A DNA stretch of 64,000 nucleotides from the NCBI RefSeq assembly GCF_000238775.2, contig NZ_AFEJ02000001.1, forward strand, positions 2,480,001 through 2,544,000, written 5' to 3'. Origin of the DNA: Acaryochloris sp. CCMEE 5410 (GTDB taxonomy: Bacteria > Cyanobacteriota > Cyanobacteriia > Thermosynechococcales > Thermosynechococcaceae). The position numbers were made by a program, and so were the translations under genes. Positions 8,961 through 18,215 of the stretch are shown here, one piece after another; the first letter of the stretch is position 1; each line of letters starts with the position of its first letter. The notes under the pieces are model-generated. The model ran no database searches and was not told the DNA's origin. It saw only the letters and a list, made by a program, of their open reading frames with translations.

Positions 8961-10412
8961 TTAAGCTCTCCCTAATCTGTTGGATGCTCGAATATATTCT
9001 TTGAGGAGCTGAGGAACACTAATACGACCATTTTGCTTCCAGATAAAAGAACGGCGATGTAAGGACTCCAAAGCATCTAATAGTAAATCGCTTTCCTCTA
9101 AGGAGATGTCCTTCGCAATATCTGCTAAAGAACCAGGAGTATCCAGGCTTGCCAAGCTTTGCATAATAGACATTTCTAATTTAGAAAGACGACCAAATTG
9201 CTGTAATAACAGCCGTCTGATGTCCCCATAAATCAATTCATCTCTATCCAGAAATTGAGGAACATTTCCAGCGAAAAAATCAACAATGGTTTTCACTGCA
9301 ATGCGCAAAGCGAGAGGGTTGCCAGTATAACGCTCTAGCAAAACGTCAGAACAGTCATCAGAAGCCTCTAAGCCAAAAGCTTGCAAAGCTTCTTGACCTG
9401 ATTCTTGGTCTAGGCCATCTAAATACAGGGTTCGACTTGGAAACGCTTCATTATCAGTAAATGCCAAGCCAGCAGGTTGTTCTCGGCTCGTAATTAAGAC
9501 ACAGCTATTATGGCGACTTTCACTAATCCGTCTTAGGAGTAAACCATAGGTCTCACAGCCTTCCTGGTAGCTACCTGCTAACTCATGCCCCTGCAAAACA
9601 GAGAACCAATCATCTAACACTAAAAGGCAACGATGTTGGTCCAAGTAAGCAAGCAAAAGGGTTACTTTATCTTGAGCTGTGTCAGGCAGATCCAGATCTT
9701 CTTGGCCAGTAATAGACTGCAACAAATCCATCATCAAAGCGTCAAAATCTGGCTGATCTCTCAAAGATCGCCAAATAACGCAGTCAAAAAGACTTTGAAC
9801 TTGTTCCACACATTTCACGGCGAGGGCCGTTTTACCCACGCCACCCAAACCGAAAATACCAATGAGGCGATTGTGATCTTCAATAATCCATCGCTTCAGC
9901 TGAGTTAATACAAACTGCCGTCCCACAAACACAGGTACAGCTGCAGCCTCACCCCAATCGCACACGGGTAGTGAACGTCCTGCTCCTTTTTTCGACTTGT
10001 GAGATTGCATCGTCCTCACACCGCCGGTATGAGACACTTGAGCCAATTCAGCATCTTCCAACTGCTGGTATCGACGCCTGAGAATTGAACAAAAATTATG
10101 TTTAGATAAAGACTCTCCCAAGAGTTCTGACAATTTCCGCCATAATTTATGGCCAACATCCTTAATGTAGTCCGCATCATAGCCCGTACTCTGAGCTATT
10201 TGCTGATAAGTTTTTCCCTGCCAAGCCTGAAGAAAAACGGTTGTTTGAATATTACTTAATTCTGCATTTGGGAAAAGGCGCTGCAGAATTAAGTAGGCTT
10301 GCTTAGACTCCGGTTGTCCTTGGGGGAGGGAAGGCACTAGATAAAGGGGATCAGCCACTTTTGCTTGAGTTGGGGTTGTGTCATTGATAAAGTTGCGGGC
10401 GCCATTATACAT
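8961..10412 (-). CDS. STAND protein: N-terminal vMAP-type HTH plus NB-ARC NTPase
   Basis: 483 residues. The N-terminal part (about 35-115) contains LSNIQTTVFLQAWQGKTYQQ and a following helical KDVGHKLWRKLSELL segment. This resembles the helix-turn-helix domain at the start of cyanobacterial vWA-MoxR-associated and similar signalling ATPases. An NB-ARC ATPase follows from about residue 165: VFVGRQ, Walker A GIFGLGGVGKTALA (about 187-200), Walker B CLLVLDDW (about 262-269), a sensor LITSREQP and the TGNPLALRI (GxP) motif. The C-terminus is a winged-helix segment, without WD40 or TPR repeats, so the sensor arm is short or missing. Such proteins act as nucleotide-switched regulators; its target is unknown. 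An unusually long AT-rich region lies upstream. Confidence 0.85.
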   Translation of the reverse strand: MYNGARNFINDTTPTQAKVADPLYLVPSLPQGQPESKQAYLILQRLFPNAELSNIQTTVFLQAWQGKTYQQIAQSTGYDADYIKDVGHKLWRKLSELLGESLSKHNFCSILRRRYQQLEDAELAQVSHTGGVRTMQSHKSKKGAGRSLPVCDWGEAAAVPVFVGRQFVLTQLKRWIIEDHNRLIGIFGLGGVGKTALAVKCVEQVQSLFDCVIWRSLRDQPDFDALMMDLLQSITGQEDLDLPDTAQDKVTLLLAYLDQHRCLLVLDDWFSVLQGHELAGSYQEGCETYGLLLRRISESRHNSCVLITSREQPAGLAFTDNEAFPSRTLYLDGLDQESGQEALQAFGLEASDDCSDVLLERYTGNPLALRIAVKTIVDFFAGNVPQFLDRDELIYGDIRRLLLQQFGRLSKLEMSIMQSLASLDTPGSLADIAKDISLEESDLLLDALESLHRRSFIWKQNGRISVPQLLKEYIRASNRLGRA

Positions 10413-11037
10413 ATTTTTTGACTATTTCTGAATAGCCTCTTGTTGGAGATACAAATTATGGGTCGGGTAGGTGCTTACCCAACTTTTATTGAGACCGACA
10501 TTAGGATGGTCTATCCCCCCCTTATTAGCTTTCCCAAGTTAGCCCTTCAAAATTACGTCAGAAAATAATAAATATTGACGCTAGTTATTTTTGTAATTTG
10601 TTAACTCTGCTCAGATCTAAGTTTTCCCGTTTAAAACAATCTCTTAATATCTTTAGAATCTAGATTTTGAGGATACAATGCCCTGGCAAATCAGCAATTA
10701 TTTTTGCTAAATATTCAGAGAAAAATCAATTACAGGAGAGCCATAAACCTTAACCGATCTAACAAATTCATCTATTTCCCTAAAGGTATTAATAGAGAAT
10801 TGATTCTTTTCTAGAAATTCATAAATCATGAAAAGAATTGAAAAATCAAATAAACGCTAGATGCACACACTTATAAAATAATCTGCATTGCATCAACAAT
10901 TTATGCAATATTTTACTTTATTTACTTTTTTTTAACAATTCTACACTAAATTTGCTGACAGTACTCTTTTTTGAAGAAGATTGCTAACAGCTGATGAGTG
11001 GTAAGGCAACTCTTGGTTTATCCAAAAAAATAATGCT

Positions 11038-11066
11038 GATTGGACTTAGACTAAGTCCAATCTTTT
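11038..11066 (+). terminator. Terminator-like hairpin in a gene-free region
   Basis: An 11-bp perfect stem (11038-11048 with 11052-11062), 3-nt loop, then TTTT. No plus-strand gene lies within several hundred bases upstream, so it may end an unannotated small RNA. Confidence 0.5.
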
Positions 11067-11102
11067 GGCTACTCGACTGTACAACGACTGAGTTTACTAG
11101 TT

Positions 11103-11118
11103 TGTGATGCTAGTCACA
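11103..11118. promoter_or_regulatory. Perfect CRP-type binding site
   Basis: TGTGATGCTAGTCACA fits TGTGA-N6-TCACA exactly, the consensus used by CRP and by cyanobacterial SyCRP1. It lies about 470 nt before the ORF at 11586 and about 690 nt before the NB-ARC gene, so the target is unclear. Confidence 0.5.
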
Positions 11119-11521
11119 GTCCCTTAAAATCAGTCAAGCGATTCAGTTCGCTGTGTATTCCCACAAGTTTTAGATAGTGTTTCACGAGCAATTGTTCCCC
11201 TATATAGACCAGGCACCTCCTCATATCAAACGTAGAAGTTATAGTTATTAGGCCATAGACCTGACGTTTATTGTCTTCAATAAAGTCATATTAAGTCATA
11301 AGTTTTAGTAAAATTCTGGCTCAGATTATCGGTCTGGTTTAAACGAAGGAACGTGAATACTACCCCTAATTAGTTTTTTTAAGCGGGTCTTCGCAACCAC
11401 TACTGTATCTCGATCCTACAAGACTTTCATCCCTGACAATGCAGGTATAGCAGCCACACAAGCCCAGCCTGTTTATGAATGCGCTGGGTCGAGCCAGACA
11501 GACTATTCACCATAAAATCAT

Positions 11522-11550
11522 CTGACAAGTGTGATAATGTAAGATATATT
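11522..11550 (+). promoter_or_regulatory. Sigma-70-like promoter
   Basis: CTGACA (11522-11527), a 17-nt spacer and TATATT (11545-11550) give a near-consensus vegetative promoter that would start transcription some 28 nt before ATG 11586. Confidence 0.5.
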
Positions 11551-11585
11551 ACACCGACTTAAGTTTTCGGGGGATCTTTACATCA

Positions 11586-11882
11586 ATGGTATTCACGCAA
11601 TTCCACCAGCCCATCTCATCTCCACGTTGGAATGTACCAGTTCGCTCACACAAGAGCAGAGTTCATCGCTACGAGCACTCTGCCTTGTCTAGCGATTTTT
11701 GTATTGAAGCAGCCCCTGATCAATCTGGTTTCTTTATGACATCTTGTAAGACAGGCGTACGAAGAGGAGATGTGATTCACATTTCCGAGGCAGGTCAACA
11801 GTCAGAGTATCGAATTGATGAAATTGACTATTACAGCGATCCATCTGATATGTGGATTGCCAAGCTGAGAATGGTGTCATAA
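11586..11882 (+). CDS. Small hypothetical protein
   Basis: 98 residues, not recognised. The second half (HISEAGQQSEYRIDEIDYYS, then DMWIAKLRMVS) reads like a small beta-rich domain; there is no signal peptide or membrane segment. A plausible promoter is directly upstream and GGGGGA precedes the ATG by about 13 nt. It ends 38 nt from the end of the convergent lexA gene. Its own promoter supports a real gene, but the function is unknown. Confidence 0.6.
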   Translation: MVFTQFHQPISSPRWNVPVRSHKSRVHRYEHSALSSDFCIEAAPDQSGFFMTSCKTGVRRGDVIHISEAGQQSEYRIDEIDYYSDPSDMWIAKLRMVS

Positions 11883-11920
11883 CGCTTGAGCTTAAAGTGC
11901 ACCTACTACGTAACATTCTT

Positions 11921-12541
11921 TTAAAAATATTTTCGCCATACTCCAATTAAAGAGCCTTGGATTTCTACCTGTGTTGCTAACACTTTGATCGGCTGATATT
12001 TCAGATTAGCGGCCTCAAGGGTGACTTCATTCCTTTCTAAGTGAAACCGCTTTAGGGTCGTTCCTTCTCCTTCGACTCTCGCGGCAACGATTGTCCCATT
12101 TTTAATAGTTTTCGGTTCTTGAACGGGCCGCATAATGACGATGTCTCCATCTGTAATATGCGCATCGATCATGCTGTCTCCATTCACCCTAAGTGCATAG
12201 GATTTAGGGGGCAATTGTTTAGGACTGAATTCTAAAGAATCCACTACTTCAACAAAGGGCTCAATTAATCCCCCTGCTGCGATCGCACCTAAGATCGGAA
12301 TCTGATCCATATCCGCCTGTAAGTGCTCTGGGTGAACAATTCGCAACGTCCGGGCTTGGCCAATTTCCCAATCGACATAGCCTTTCTTACGCAAATGATC
12401 CAAACGACTCTGAACTGGGGCCGGAGATTTGAGTTTCATGGCCTGCATCATCTGCCGAATAGAAGGCGCATGTTGATGTTGTTCAATAAATTGAACCAAC
12501 CAATCAAATAATTCTTGTTGAGCTTTTGATAAAGGTTCCAC
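11921..12541 (-). CDS. lexA: LexA-type repressor/protease
   Basis: About 206 residues from GTG 12541 (reads MEPLSKAQQELFDWL, the usual LexA start); an ATG at 12565 would add eight residues but has no ribosome binding site. The N-terminal winged helix spans about 1-70. The C-terminal S24 domain keeps an Ala-Gly cleavage pair (GAIAAGGLIEP), the catalytic serine in NGDSMIDA and the lysine in TTLKRF. So it looks able to self-cleave on RecA stimulation, unlike some cyanobacterial LexA proteins that have lost these residues. A LexA-box-like sequence lies upstream and suggests autoregulation. Its regulon may go beyond DNA damage, since cyanobacterial LexA often controls other processes. Confidence 0.9.
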   Translation of the reverse strand: MEPLSKAQQELFDWLVQFIEQHQHAPSIRQMMQAMKLKSPAPVQSRLDHLRKKGYVDWEIGQARTLRIVHPEHLQADMDQIPILGAIAAGGLIEPFVEVVDSLEFSPKQLPPKSYALRVNGDSMIDAHITDGDIVIMRPVQEPKTIKNGTIVAARVEGEGTTLKRFHLERNEVTLEAANLKYQPIKVLATQVEIQGSLIGVWRKYF

Positions 12542-12852
12542 GATTGATCCAGCCCCTGCGCACATTGAGTCAATATTGTTATCTCACAGGTTTTTATTGC
12601 TTTAGGCCCATTAGAATAGAGAGCAACCAATAAAACACCTGTACTACTTGAGTATACAGACAAGTCGGATAACTCGACAAATTTTGGTCAAAATCGGACC
12701 CAGCGCCATATCCTTCACACAGCATGAACATCATGGACTTGAACTTTCCCTGACAAAGATAAATTCAACCTGGATTTCCCCATGATCCTGCCATCTATGG
12801 TTTAGGTTACAGCTATCTTTAATGCCAATCCTCTGGGTCATAGTGAGTAAAT
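12542..12852. other. Divergent lexA-pfkA intergenic region
   Basis: 310 bp between two divergent genes. It contains a LexA-box candidate at 12632-12645 and presumably both promoters; no ORF. Confidence 0.5.
12632..12645 (-). promoter_or_regulatory. lexA: Candidate LexA box
   Basis: On the minus strand AGTACAGGTGTTTT matches the cyanobacterial LexA consensus RGTACNNNDGTWCB at all but one fixed position. It lies about 90 nt upstream of the lexA start, which fits autoregulation. Confidence 0.4.
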
Positions 12853-13935
12853 ATGGGTGATACAAAACGGATCGGTATTCTAACGAGCGGCGGTGATTGT
12901 GCAGGGCTTAACCCCACGATTCGCGCAGTCGTGCTTCGAGCGGTTGAACATTATGGTTGGGAGGTGATTGGGATTCAACAAGCCACCCATGGTTTATTGA
13001 AAGATCCCCCTGCAGCCATGGCGCTGCAACCTCAACAGATGAGTCCTCTACTCACCGCAGGAGGGACCATGTTAGGAACGACCAATAAGGGTAATCCCTT
13101 TGCCTTTCCGATGCCAGATGGCACGCTAATCGATCGCTCCGAAGATATGATTGACGGCTATCGCAAGCTGGGCTTAGACGCTCTGATCGGGATTGGTGGC
13201 GATGGTAGCATCGCCATTCTCCGTAAGCTAGCCCAACAGGGTAATTGGAACTTGGTGGGCATTCCCAAAACCATTGACAATGATGTGGGAGTAACGGAAC
13301 GATCGGTCGGATTTGATACGGCGGTCAATATTGCCACAGAAGCCCTAGACCGCTTGCAATTTACTGCAGCCAGCCATAGCCGTGTCATTATCCTGGAGGT
13401 GATGGGGCGGGATGCGGGTCATATTGCCATCAGTGCAGGTATTGCCGGAGGGGCAGATATCATTTTGATTCCTGAAATCCCCTACACCATTGATAATGTC
13501 TGCGCCAAAATCAAAGAACGCCAGAGTAAGGGCAAAAACTATTCTCTGATAATCGTGGCCGAGGCGGTGCGGACTGAGGGCGGTGATCCCTTAACCCATA
13601 CAGATGGCTTGGGCGAATGCCGTCTGGGGGGAATCGGCCAATATTTATCTGAGCAAATTTGCAGTCGTCATGTGGCCGAAACCCGGGTGACGGTTTTAGG
13701 ACATGTTCAGCGCGGCGGCATACCGTCCCCTTCCGATCGCCTGATTGGGGCAGCTTTTGGCGTCGCAGCCGTCGATCTGATTGCTGAAGGTCAGTTTGAT
13801 CAAATGGTGACTTGGCAAAATCGCCAGGTGATGAGTGTTCCGATTACTGATGCGATCGCACATTACAGAGCCGTCGACCCCACCGGAACGCTGGTCAAAA
13901 CTGCCAGAGGGTTAGGGATTTACCTCGGAGACTAA
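12853..13935 (+). CDS. pfkA: 6-phosphofructokinase
   Basis: 360 residues. Phosphorylates fructose 6-phosphate to fructose 1,6-bisphosphate in glycolysis. Phosphoryl-donor loop: SGGDCAGLNP near the N-terminus and GIGGDGSIA near residue 114. Substrate site: GIPKTIDNDVG (catalytic Asp), MGRDAGHIA and a C-terminal HVQRGG. Gly in GGDGS favours ATP as donor, while Lys in PKTIDND is the residue found in PPi-dependent enzymes, so it belongs to the mixed G/K group common in cyanobacteria and actinobacteria. It ends before a long hairpin shared with the convergent epimerase gene. Confidence 0.95.
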   Translation: MGDTKRIGILTSGGDCAGLNPTIRAVVLRAVEHYGWEVIGIQQATHGLLKDPPAAMALQPQQMSPLLTAGGTMLGTTNKGNPFAFPMPDGTLIDRSEDMIDGYRKLGLDALIGIGGDGSIAILRKLAQQGNWNLVGIPKTIDNDVGVTERSVGFDTAVNIATEALDRLQFTAASHSRVIILEVMGRDAGHIAISAGIAGGADIILIPEIPYTIDNVCAKIKERQSKGKNYSLIIVAEAVRTEGGDPLTHTDGLGECRLGGIGQYLSEQICSRHVAETRVTVLGHVQRGGIPSPSDRLIGAAFGVAAVDLIAEGQFDQMVTWQNRQVMSVPITDAIAHYRAVDPTGTLVKTARGLGIYLGD

Positions 13936-13949
13936 GGCTCTACCGACTC

Positions 13950-13990
13950 TTCACACCTAAAAATTGAGGCGTTCAATTTTTAGGTGTGAA
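13950..13990. terminator. Bidirectional 18-bp hairpin between convergent genes
   Basis: A perfect 18-bp inverted repeat (13950-13967 with 13973-13990) with a 5-nt loop separates pfkA from the minus-strand epimerase gene. The A/T-rich arms give U-rich RNA on both strands, so it can serve both genes. Confidence 0.75.
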
Positions 13991-14004
13991 ACCCCTGAGT
14001 GGCC

Positions 14005-14943
14005 CTAGGCCGCTGCTGCCAAAATTTGATCATCCAGGGAGAAATCAATGTCAGCTTGATCGCGTTGACCAGCCAGATAGTCATTTTGAAACGAATCTTT
14101 CAGGCCGCTCACCAGATCATATTGAGGATGCCAACCAAGCTCGGTGCAAGCCTTATGAATATCAGCAAAGAAGTGCTGCAACCGCATAGGAAAGGCTTTC
14201 CGCTTGCCAAAGTCAAATTGAGCGGGGTCATAATGCACCAACCTTAAGGCATCAGGGGACTGGCCAGCAGCTAAGGCACAGGCTTTGGCAATACCATCGA
14301 AGGTGACATAGCGATCACCACTGATATTATAAATCTGGCCGATTGCTTGAGGATTACCGAGGACAGAGGCCATCGCTTGAGCTAAATCTTGAACATGTCC
14401 GAGTTGGGTCATATGTTGACCATTCCCCGGAATCGGAATCGGACGCTGACGAACTATCCGGTCAAAGAACCAAGCTTCTACATCGTTATAGTTTTTGGGG
14501 CCATAGATATAAGTCGGGCGAATCGAAGTAAACGGCAAGCCCTGAGCCGCTAAATCGGCTTCTGATTCTGCTTTACCGAGATGGCGACTGTTTGGATCCG
14601 TCGGATCGTCTTCCCGATGGGGCATTTGATTCGATTTGAGATAGACTCCCGCCGAACTCATATACACAAAGTGTTGAACCTGATCTTTAAAGAGAGTGGC
14701 CAAAGGTTGAGTATCGGATAATTTTCGACCATTGTTATCAAAAATGGCATCAAATTTCTCATGGGCCAGCTTCGATTTGAGCTGAGCCGCATCCGTACGA
14801 TCGCCCTGAATTTGAGTCAAGCCTGCCACAGCAGGGGCATGGTTTCCCCGATTGAACAACACCACGTCGTGCCCCTGATCAGCCAAAATCTGGCTGAGGT
14901 AAATACCAATAAACCGGGTTCCGCCCATCATTAATATGCGCAT
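14005..14943 (-). CDS. NAD-dependent epimerase/dehydratase-like protein, CSP41-related
   Basis: About 312 residues from ATG 14943 (MRILMMGGTRFIG), which puts the Rossmann glycine motif at the very N-terminus; upstream starts only add a basic leader. An atypical SDR fold: GGTRFIG for the nucleotide, FVYMSSAGVYLKS where a YxxxK catalytic pair would be, and FTSIRPTYIYGPKNY. The pattern fits cyanobacterial homologues of the chloroplast stem-loop-binding proteins CSP41a/b, which bind RNA and ribosomes rather than act on sugars. The exact role here is inferred. Confidence 0.82.
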   Translation of the reverse strand: MRILMMGGTRFIGIYLSQILADQGHDVVLFNRGNHAPAVAGLTQIQGDRTDAAQLKSKLAHEKFDAIFDNNGRKLSDTQPLATLFKDQVQHFVYMSSAGVYLKSNQMPHREDDPTDPNSRHLGKAESEADLAAQGLPFTSIRPTYIYGPKNYNDVEAWFFDRIVRQRPIPIPGNGQHMTQLGHVQDLAQAMASVLGNPQAIGQIYNISGDRYVTFDGIAKACALAAGQSPDALRLVHYDPAQFDFGKRKAFPMRLQHFFADIHKACTELGWHPQYDLVSGLKDSFQNDYLAGQRDQADIDFSLDDQILAAAA

Positions 14944-15193
14944 TTCATGCCAATTCCTTCGGTGATGTGGTGCTCTATTCTGAACCATATCAGCATACGA
15001 AACCTATCCCCAAAGATGGTTGTGCTTTAGGGTTCCACTTGATACTTAATAAATTGTTTCAATTAATCTTTTTGAATCGTCTAGAGTCTCATGGACCTCA
15101 TTTCAGACGAAAAAGCGACTTCCTCATGCTGTTTCACCCAGATCTCGCTATAGTAAGTCCAGAATATTCGTTGACTAGTTTATTTTTAGAGCG

Positions 15194-16978
15194 ATGGCAA
15201 GTCATTCTATCTTTACTTCAACCCTTCTCAAGAAAAAGCTTTTAAGCTCAACTCTACTGCTCTGGGGATTGGCAACAGTAAACGGAGTGATGCCTGATCG
15301 AGTCCAAGCCCAAGCCTCATCTACGTCGACGCCATCATCAGCTTCCACCCAACCTCAGCCCTCCTCTGCCAAGACGCCAACACAGCCGTCTTCACTTACC
15401 CCATTGCCCAACGAATTTATCGAGAAGGCTCCTGGACCCATCCGAACTCCGGATCCCCGCAAAGTCACTGAGCCGTCTCCACCCTCTTCAACTTCAGCAG
15501 AAAAAGCTGAGGCCAAGCCTACTCAAACTCAGCCAGCTGAAGCTAAGCCTGCTCAAACCAAAATCACTGAAACCAAGCCAGCTGAAGCTAAGCCTGCTCA
15601 AACCAAACCTTCAGCGGGTCAGGCTGCTCCGGCCAAGCCAGCAGCACAACCCGCAAAACCCAAAGCGCCGACGGCTAAACCACCCACAACACCCAAAGCA
15701 CCGACCGCTAAACCACCTACAACCCCCAAAGCGCCGACGGCTAAACCACCCACAAAAACCAAGCCCGTTGCCCAGCCGACCCAAAAGGCCGCACCGAAAG
15801 CAGTCAAAAAAACTCAGCCGGCCAAGCCCAAGGCAGCAGCCAAATCGGGTAAAGGCGGTCAGCAGGCCCTGGCCCATTTACGCCAAGGCGTTGAAAAGTA
15901 TGGCCAAGGGAATTTCAAAGGCGCCATTCAAGACTACGACAAAGCCATTCAAATCAATGGTAACTATGCCCTAGCCTATGTCAATCGTGGCTACGCCCAT
16001 ACGGTCTTAGGCAATAGCCAATCTGCGATCGCAGATTACACCAAGGTCATTCAACTCAACCCTAAAAATATTGAGTTAACCAAAATCTATTTAAATCGAG
16101 GCTTAGCGTTTGCTGCGGCCAAGAACTATCCAGCGGCCCTTCAAGACTATAATCAGGTCTTGCAGCGAGATGCCAAGAATCCAGAAGCGTACCTCAACCG
16201 GGGGCGCGCTCACGCGGCCAGCGGCAACCATCTTGCTGCCATTCAAGACTATGGACAGGTAATTAAATTCCAGCCCAAGTCCGCTTTAGCCTACTTTAAT
16301 CGTGGTGTCGCCTATAGCAAGGTGGGAGATAATGCCACGGCCCTGGCGGATTATTCGAAGGCCATTCAACTAGATCCAAAATATGCCGCCGCCTTATATA
16401 ACCGAGGCCTGGTCCAGCTTAATCAGGGAAACTCCCAAGACGCCATCGCGGATTTTACGGCATCCATTCAAATGGACACCAAATATGCCGCCGCCTATAA
16501 GAATCGTGGCACCGCCCATCTGAAAGCAGGCAATACCGAAGCGGCCATTGCAGACTTCACCCAAGCGATTACGTTCAATGCAGAAGATACCTTGGCCTAC
16601 TACAATCGAGGCATTGCCCACAGCACGGCTGGGCAAAACGAAGCTGCGATCGCAGATTATTCACAAGTGCTGACACTCGATCCAAAATTTGCTGCTGCCT
16701 ATACCAACCGAGGCAACCTCCATGCTGCTCAAGGCGATCGAGACGCCGCCCTAAAGGACTATTCTCAAGCCATCGAGGCAAATCCTGAGAATGCCACAGC
16801 TTACAATAACCGAGCCCTCATTCATTCAGCACTCCGGCAATACGAAGAAGCTTTATCAGACTATCAGCAAGCCGCCAAAATCTATCAAGGGCAGGGATCT
16901 ACTCAAGATTATGAGCGCATCCAACCCCTGATTACAGAGCTCAAAAAGCGAGTTGAACGCCAAAAGAATCAATCCTAG
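15194..16978 (+). CDS. Exported TPR protein with a long Pro/Ala/Lys-rich linker
   Basis: 594 residues. An N-terminal signal peptide (hydrophobic core LLLWGLATVNGV, cleavage near VQAQA) is followed by about 180 residues of low-complexity Pro/Ala/Lys/Thr sequence, including repeats of KAPTAKPPTTP and (E)AKPAQTK. The C-terminal two thirds hold about ten TPR units with the W/Y-x-N-R-G-x-A-x-x-x-x-G pattern (NRGYAHTVLGN, NRGRAHAASGN, NRGVAYSKVGD). This suggests a periplasmic or lumenal scaffold with a flexible stalk. No enzyme motif. Confidence 0.85.
   Translation: MASHSIFTSTLLKKKLLSSTLLLWGLATVNGVMPDRVQAQASSTSTPSSASTQPQPSSAKTPTQPSSLTPLPNEFIEKAPGPIRTPDPRKVTEPSPPSSTSAEKAEAKPTQTQPAEAKPAQTKITETKPAEAKPAQTKPSAGQAAPAKPAAQPAKPKAPTAKPPTTPKAPTAKPPTTPKAPTAKPPTKTKPVAQPTQKAAPKAVKKTQPAKPKAAAKSGKGGQQALAHLRQGVEKYGQGNFKGAIQDYDKAIQINGNYALAYVNRGYAHTVLGNSQSAIADYTKVIQLNPKNIELTKIYLNRGLAFAAAKNYPAALQDYNQVLQRDAKNPEAYLNRGRAHAASGNHLAAIQDYGQVIKFQPKSALAYFNRGVAYSKVGDNATALADYSKAIQLDPKYAAALYNRGLVQLNQGNSQDAIADFTASIQMDTKYAAAYKNRGTAHLKAGNTEAAIADFTQAITFNAEDTLAYYNRGIAHSTAGQNEAAIADYSQVLTLDPKFAAAYTNRGNLHAAQGDRDAALKDYSQAIEANPENATAYNNRALIHSALRQYEEALSDYQQAAKIYQGQGSTQDYERIQPLITELKKRVERQKNQS
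15659..15757 (+). repeat. Three tandem 33-bp coding repeats
   Basis: Three near-identical 33-bp units (starts 15659, 15692, 15725) encode the 11-residue unit PKAPTAKPPTT in the linker of the TPR protein. The unit number is likely to vary between strains. Confidence 0.85.
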
Positions 16979-17118
16979 CGGCTCCTGACTTCAGCCTAAA
17001 AAAAATGGCTCCTGTTTTGCTATCAAAGCAGGCAGTCCTCTTTCGAGTGCTCCCGCAATTCTGTAAGCTGTTGAGGTACGTTCATCTTTACCGCTGCAAT
17101 TAACAGCGACTTGATTCT

Positions 17119-18084
17119 ATGTCTGCCTCCAGCCCTCGCGTGATTCGGATTGGTTCCCGTAAAAGTCAACTAGCCCTAGTGCAGACGCACTGGGTCCAAG
17201 GAGAATTACAAAAACATTTTCCGGAGTACGAATTTGAAGTTTGCACCATGTCCACACAAGGGGACAATATCCTCGATGTTGCTCTGGCTAAGATTGGAGA
17301 CAAGGGATTATTTACGAAGGAGCTAGAGGTATCCATGCTCCGTAAAGAGACCGATTTGGCAGTGCATTCCCTCAAAGATCTACCGACGAACCTACCGGAA
17401 GGTCTGTGCCTAGGCGTTGTGACAGAGCGGGTTGATCCTGCAGATGCCCTAGTCGTCCATGAAAATTTTAAAGCGTATCAGCTAGATACCCTCCCGGAAG
17501 GAGCGGTCATTGGTACGTCATCCCTCCGGCGGCTCGCTCAACTCCGTTATAACTATCCCCATTTAGAATTCAAAGATATTCGCGGCAACTTAAATACCCG
17601 CCTTCAGAAGCTAGATGAGGGTGAATATGATGGCATCATCCTGGCAGTTGCTGGATTGCAGCGACTCGGCTTTGGCGATCGAATCCATCAGGTGATCCCT
17701 GCAGATATTTCGTTACATGCTGTCGGCCAGGGTGCCTTAGGCATTGAATGCCGCGAAGGGGATGAAGAAATTATGGCCTTTATCAAGGCCCTAGAGCATG
17801 CACCCTCAGCCCATCGCTGTACAGCTGAACGCTCCTTTCTGCATGAATTGGAGGGCGGCTGTCAAGTTCCCATCGGCGTCAATACAACCCTTAAGGAAGG
17901 CCAGTTAACCCTCGTGGGTATGGTGGCCAGTTTAGACGGCAAACGCTTGATTAAAGACACCGTTTCAGGGCCCATTGCTAGTGCCACCCAACTCGGAATT
18001 GATCTCGCCCTGAAAGTGAGGGAACAAGGAGCCCAAGAAATTCTAGAGGAAATATTTGCCGCTGCTCGTCCCTCAGATCTCTGA
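17119..18084 (+). CDS. hemC: Hydroxymethylbilane synthase (porphobilinogen deaminase)
   Basis: 321 residues. Polymerises four porphobilinogen molecules to hydroxymethylbilane on the way to haem and chlorophyll. Motifs: [13 protein letters not shown] at the start, [32 protein letters not shown], and [10 protein letters not shown], whose cysteine (about residue 248) carries the dipyrromethane cofactor. Full length with an ATG start. Upstream is a TPR gene and downstream a sugar kinase, so it is not in a haem operon here. Confidence 0.97.
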   Translation: MSASSPRVIRIGSRKSQLALVQTHWVQGELQKHFPEYEFEVCTMSTQGDNILDVALAKIGDKGLFTKELEVSMLRKETDLAVHSLKDLPTNLPEGLCLGVVTERVDPADALVVHENFKAYQLDTLPEGAVIGTSSLRRLAQLRYNYPHLEFKDIRGNLNTRLQKLDEGEYDGIILAVAGLQRLGFGDRIHQVIPADISLHAVGQGALGIECREGDEEIMAFIKALEHAPSAHRCTAERSFLHELEGGCQVPIGVNTTLKEGQLTLVGMVASLDGKRLIKDTVSGPIASATQLGIDLALKVREQGAQEILEEIFAAARPSDL

Positions 18085-18215
18085 TAGTCTGATAGCACCC
18101 ACTTTTTGGATCGACCTGGCTAGTCTTTGAGATCTCTGTTGGTTTTCACCACAACAGGGTAGGTTTCTTCACTATCCAGATCGTTGGTTCAGGCCGTTCT
18201 GAGAGGAGTTGCAGA

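Larger units (their letters stand above)
10413..11585. other. 1.17-kb AT-rich intergenic region
   Basis: No ORF that I can support. It separates the divergent NB-ARC gene and the small ORF at 11586. It contains a terminator-like hairpin (11038-11066), a perfect CRP-type site (11103-11118), a short GC-rich hairpin (11463-11489) and a sigma-70-like promoter (11522-11550). A non-coding RNA could lie here, but none is recognised. Confidence 0.5.

Noticed and set aside
15611-15877. Gly/Phe/Arg-rich minus-strand ORFs inside the TPR gene
   Set aside because: Antisense of the Pro/Ala/Lys repeat region; the composition is a mirror of the repeats.
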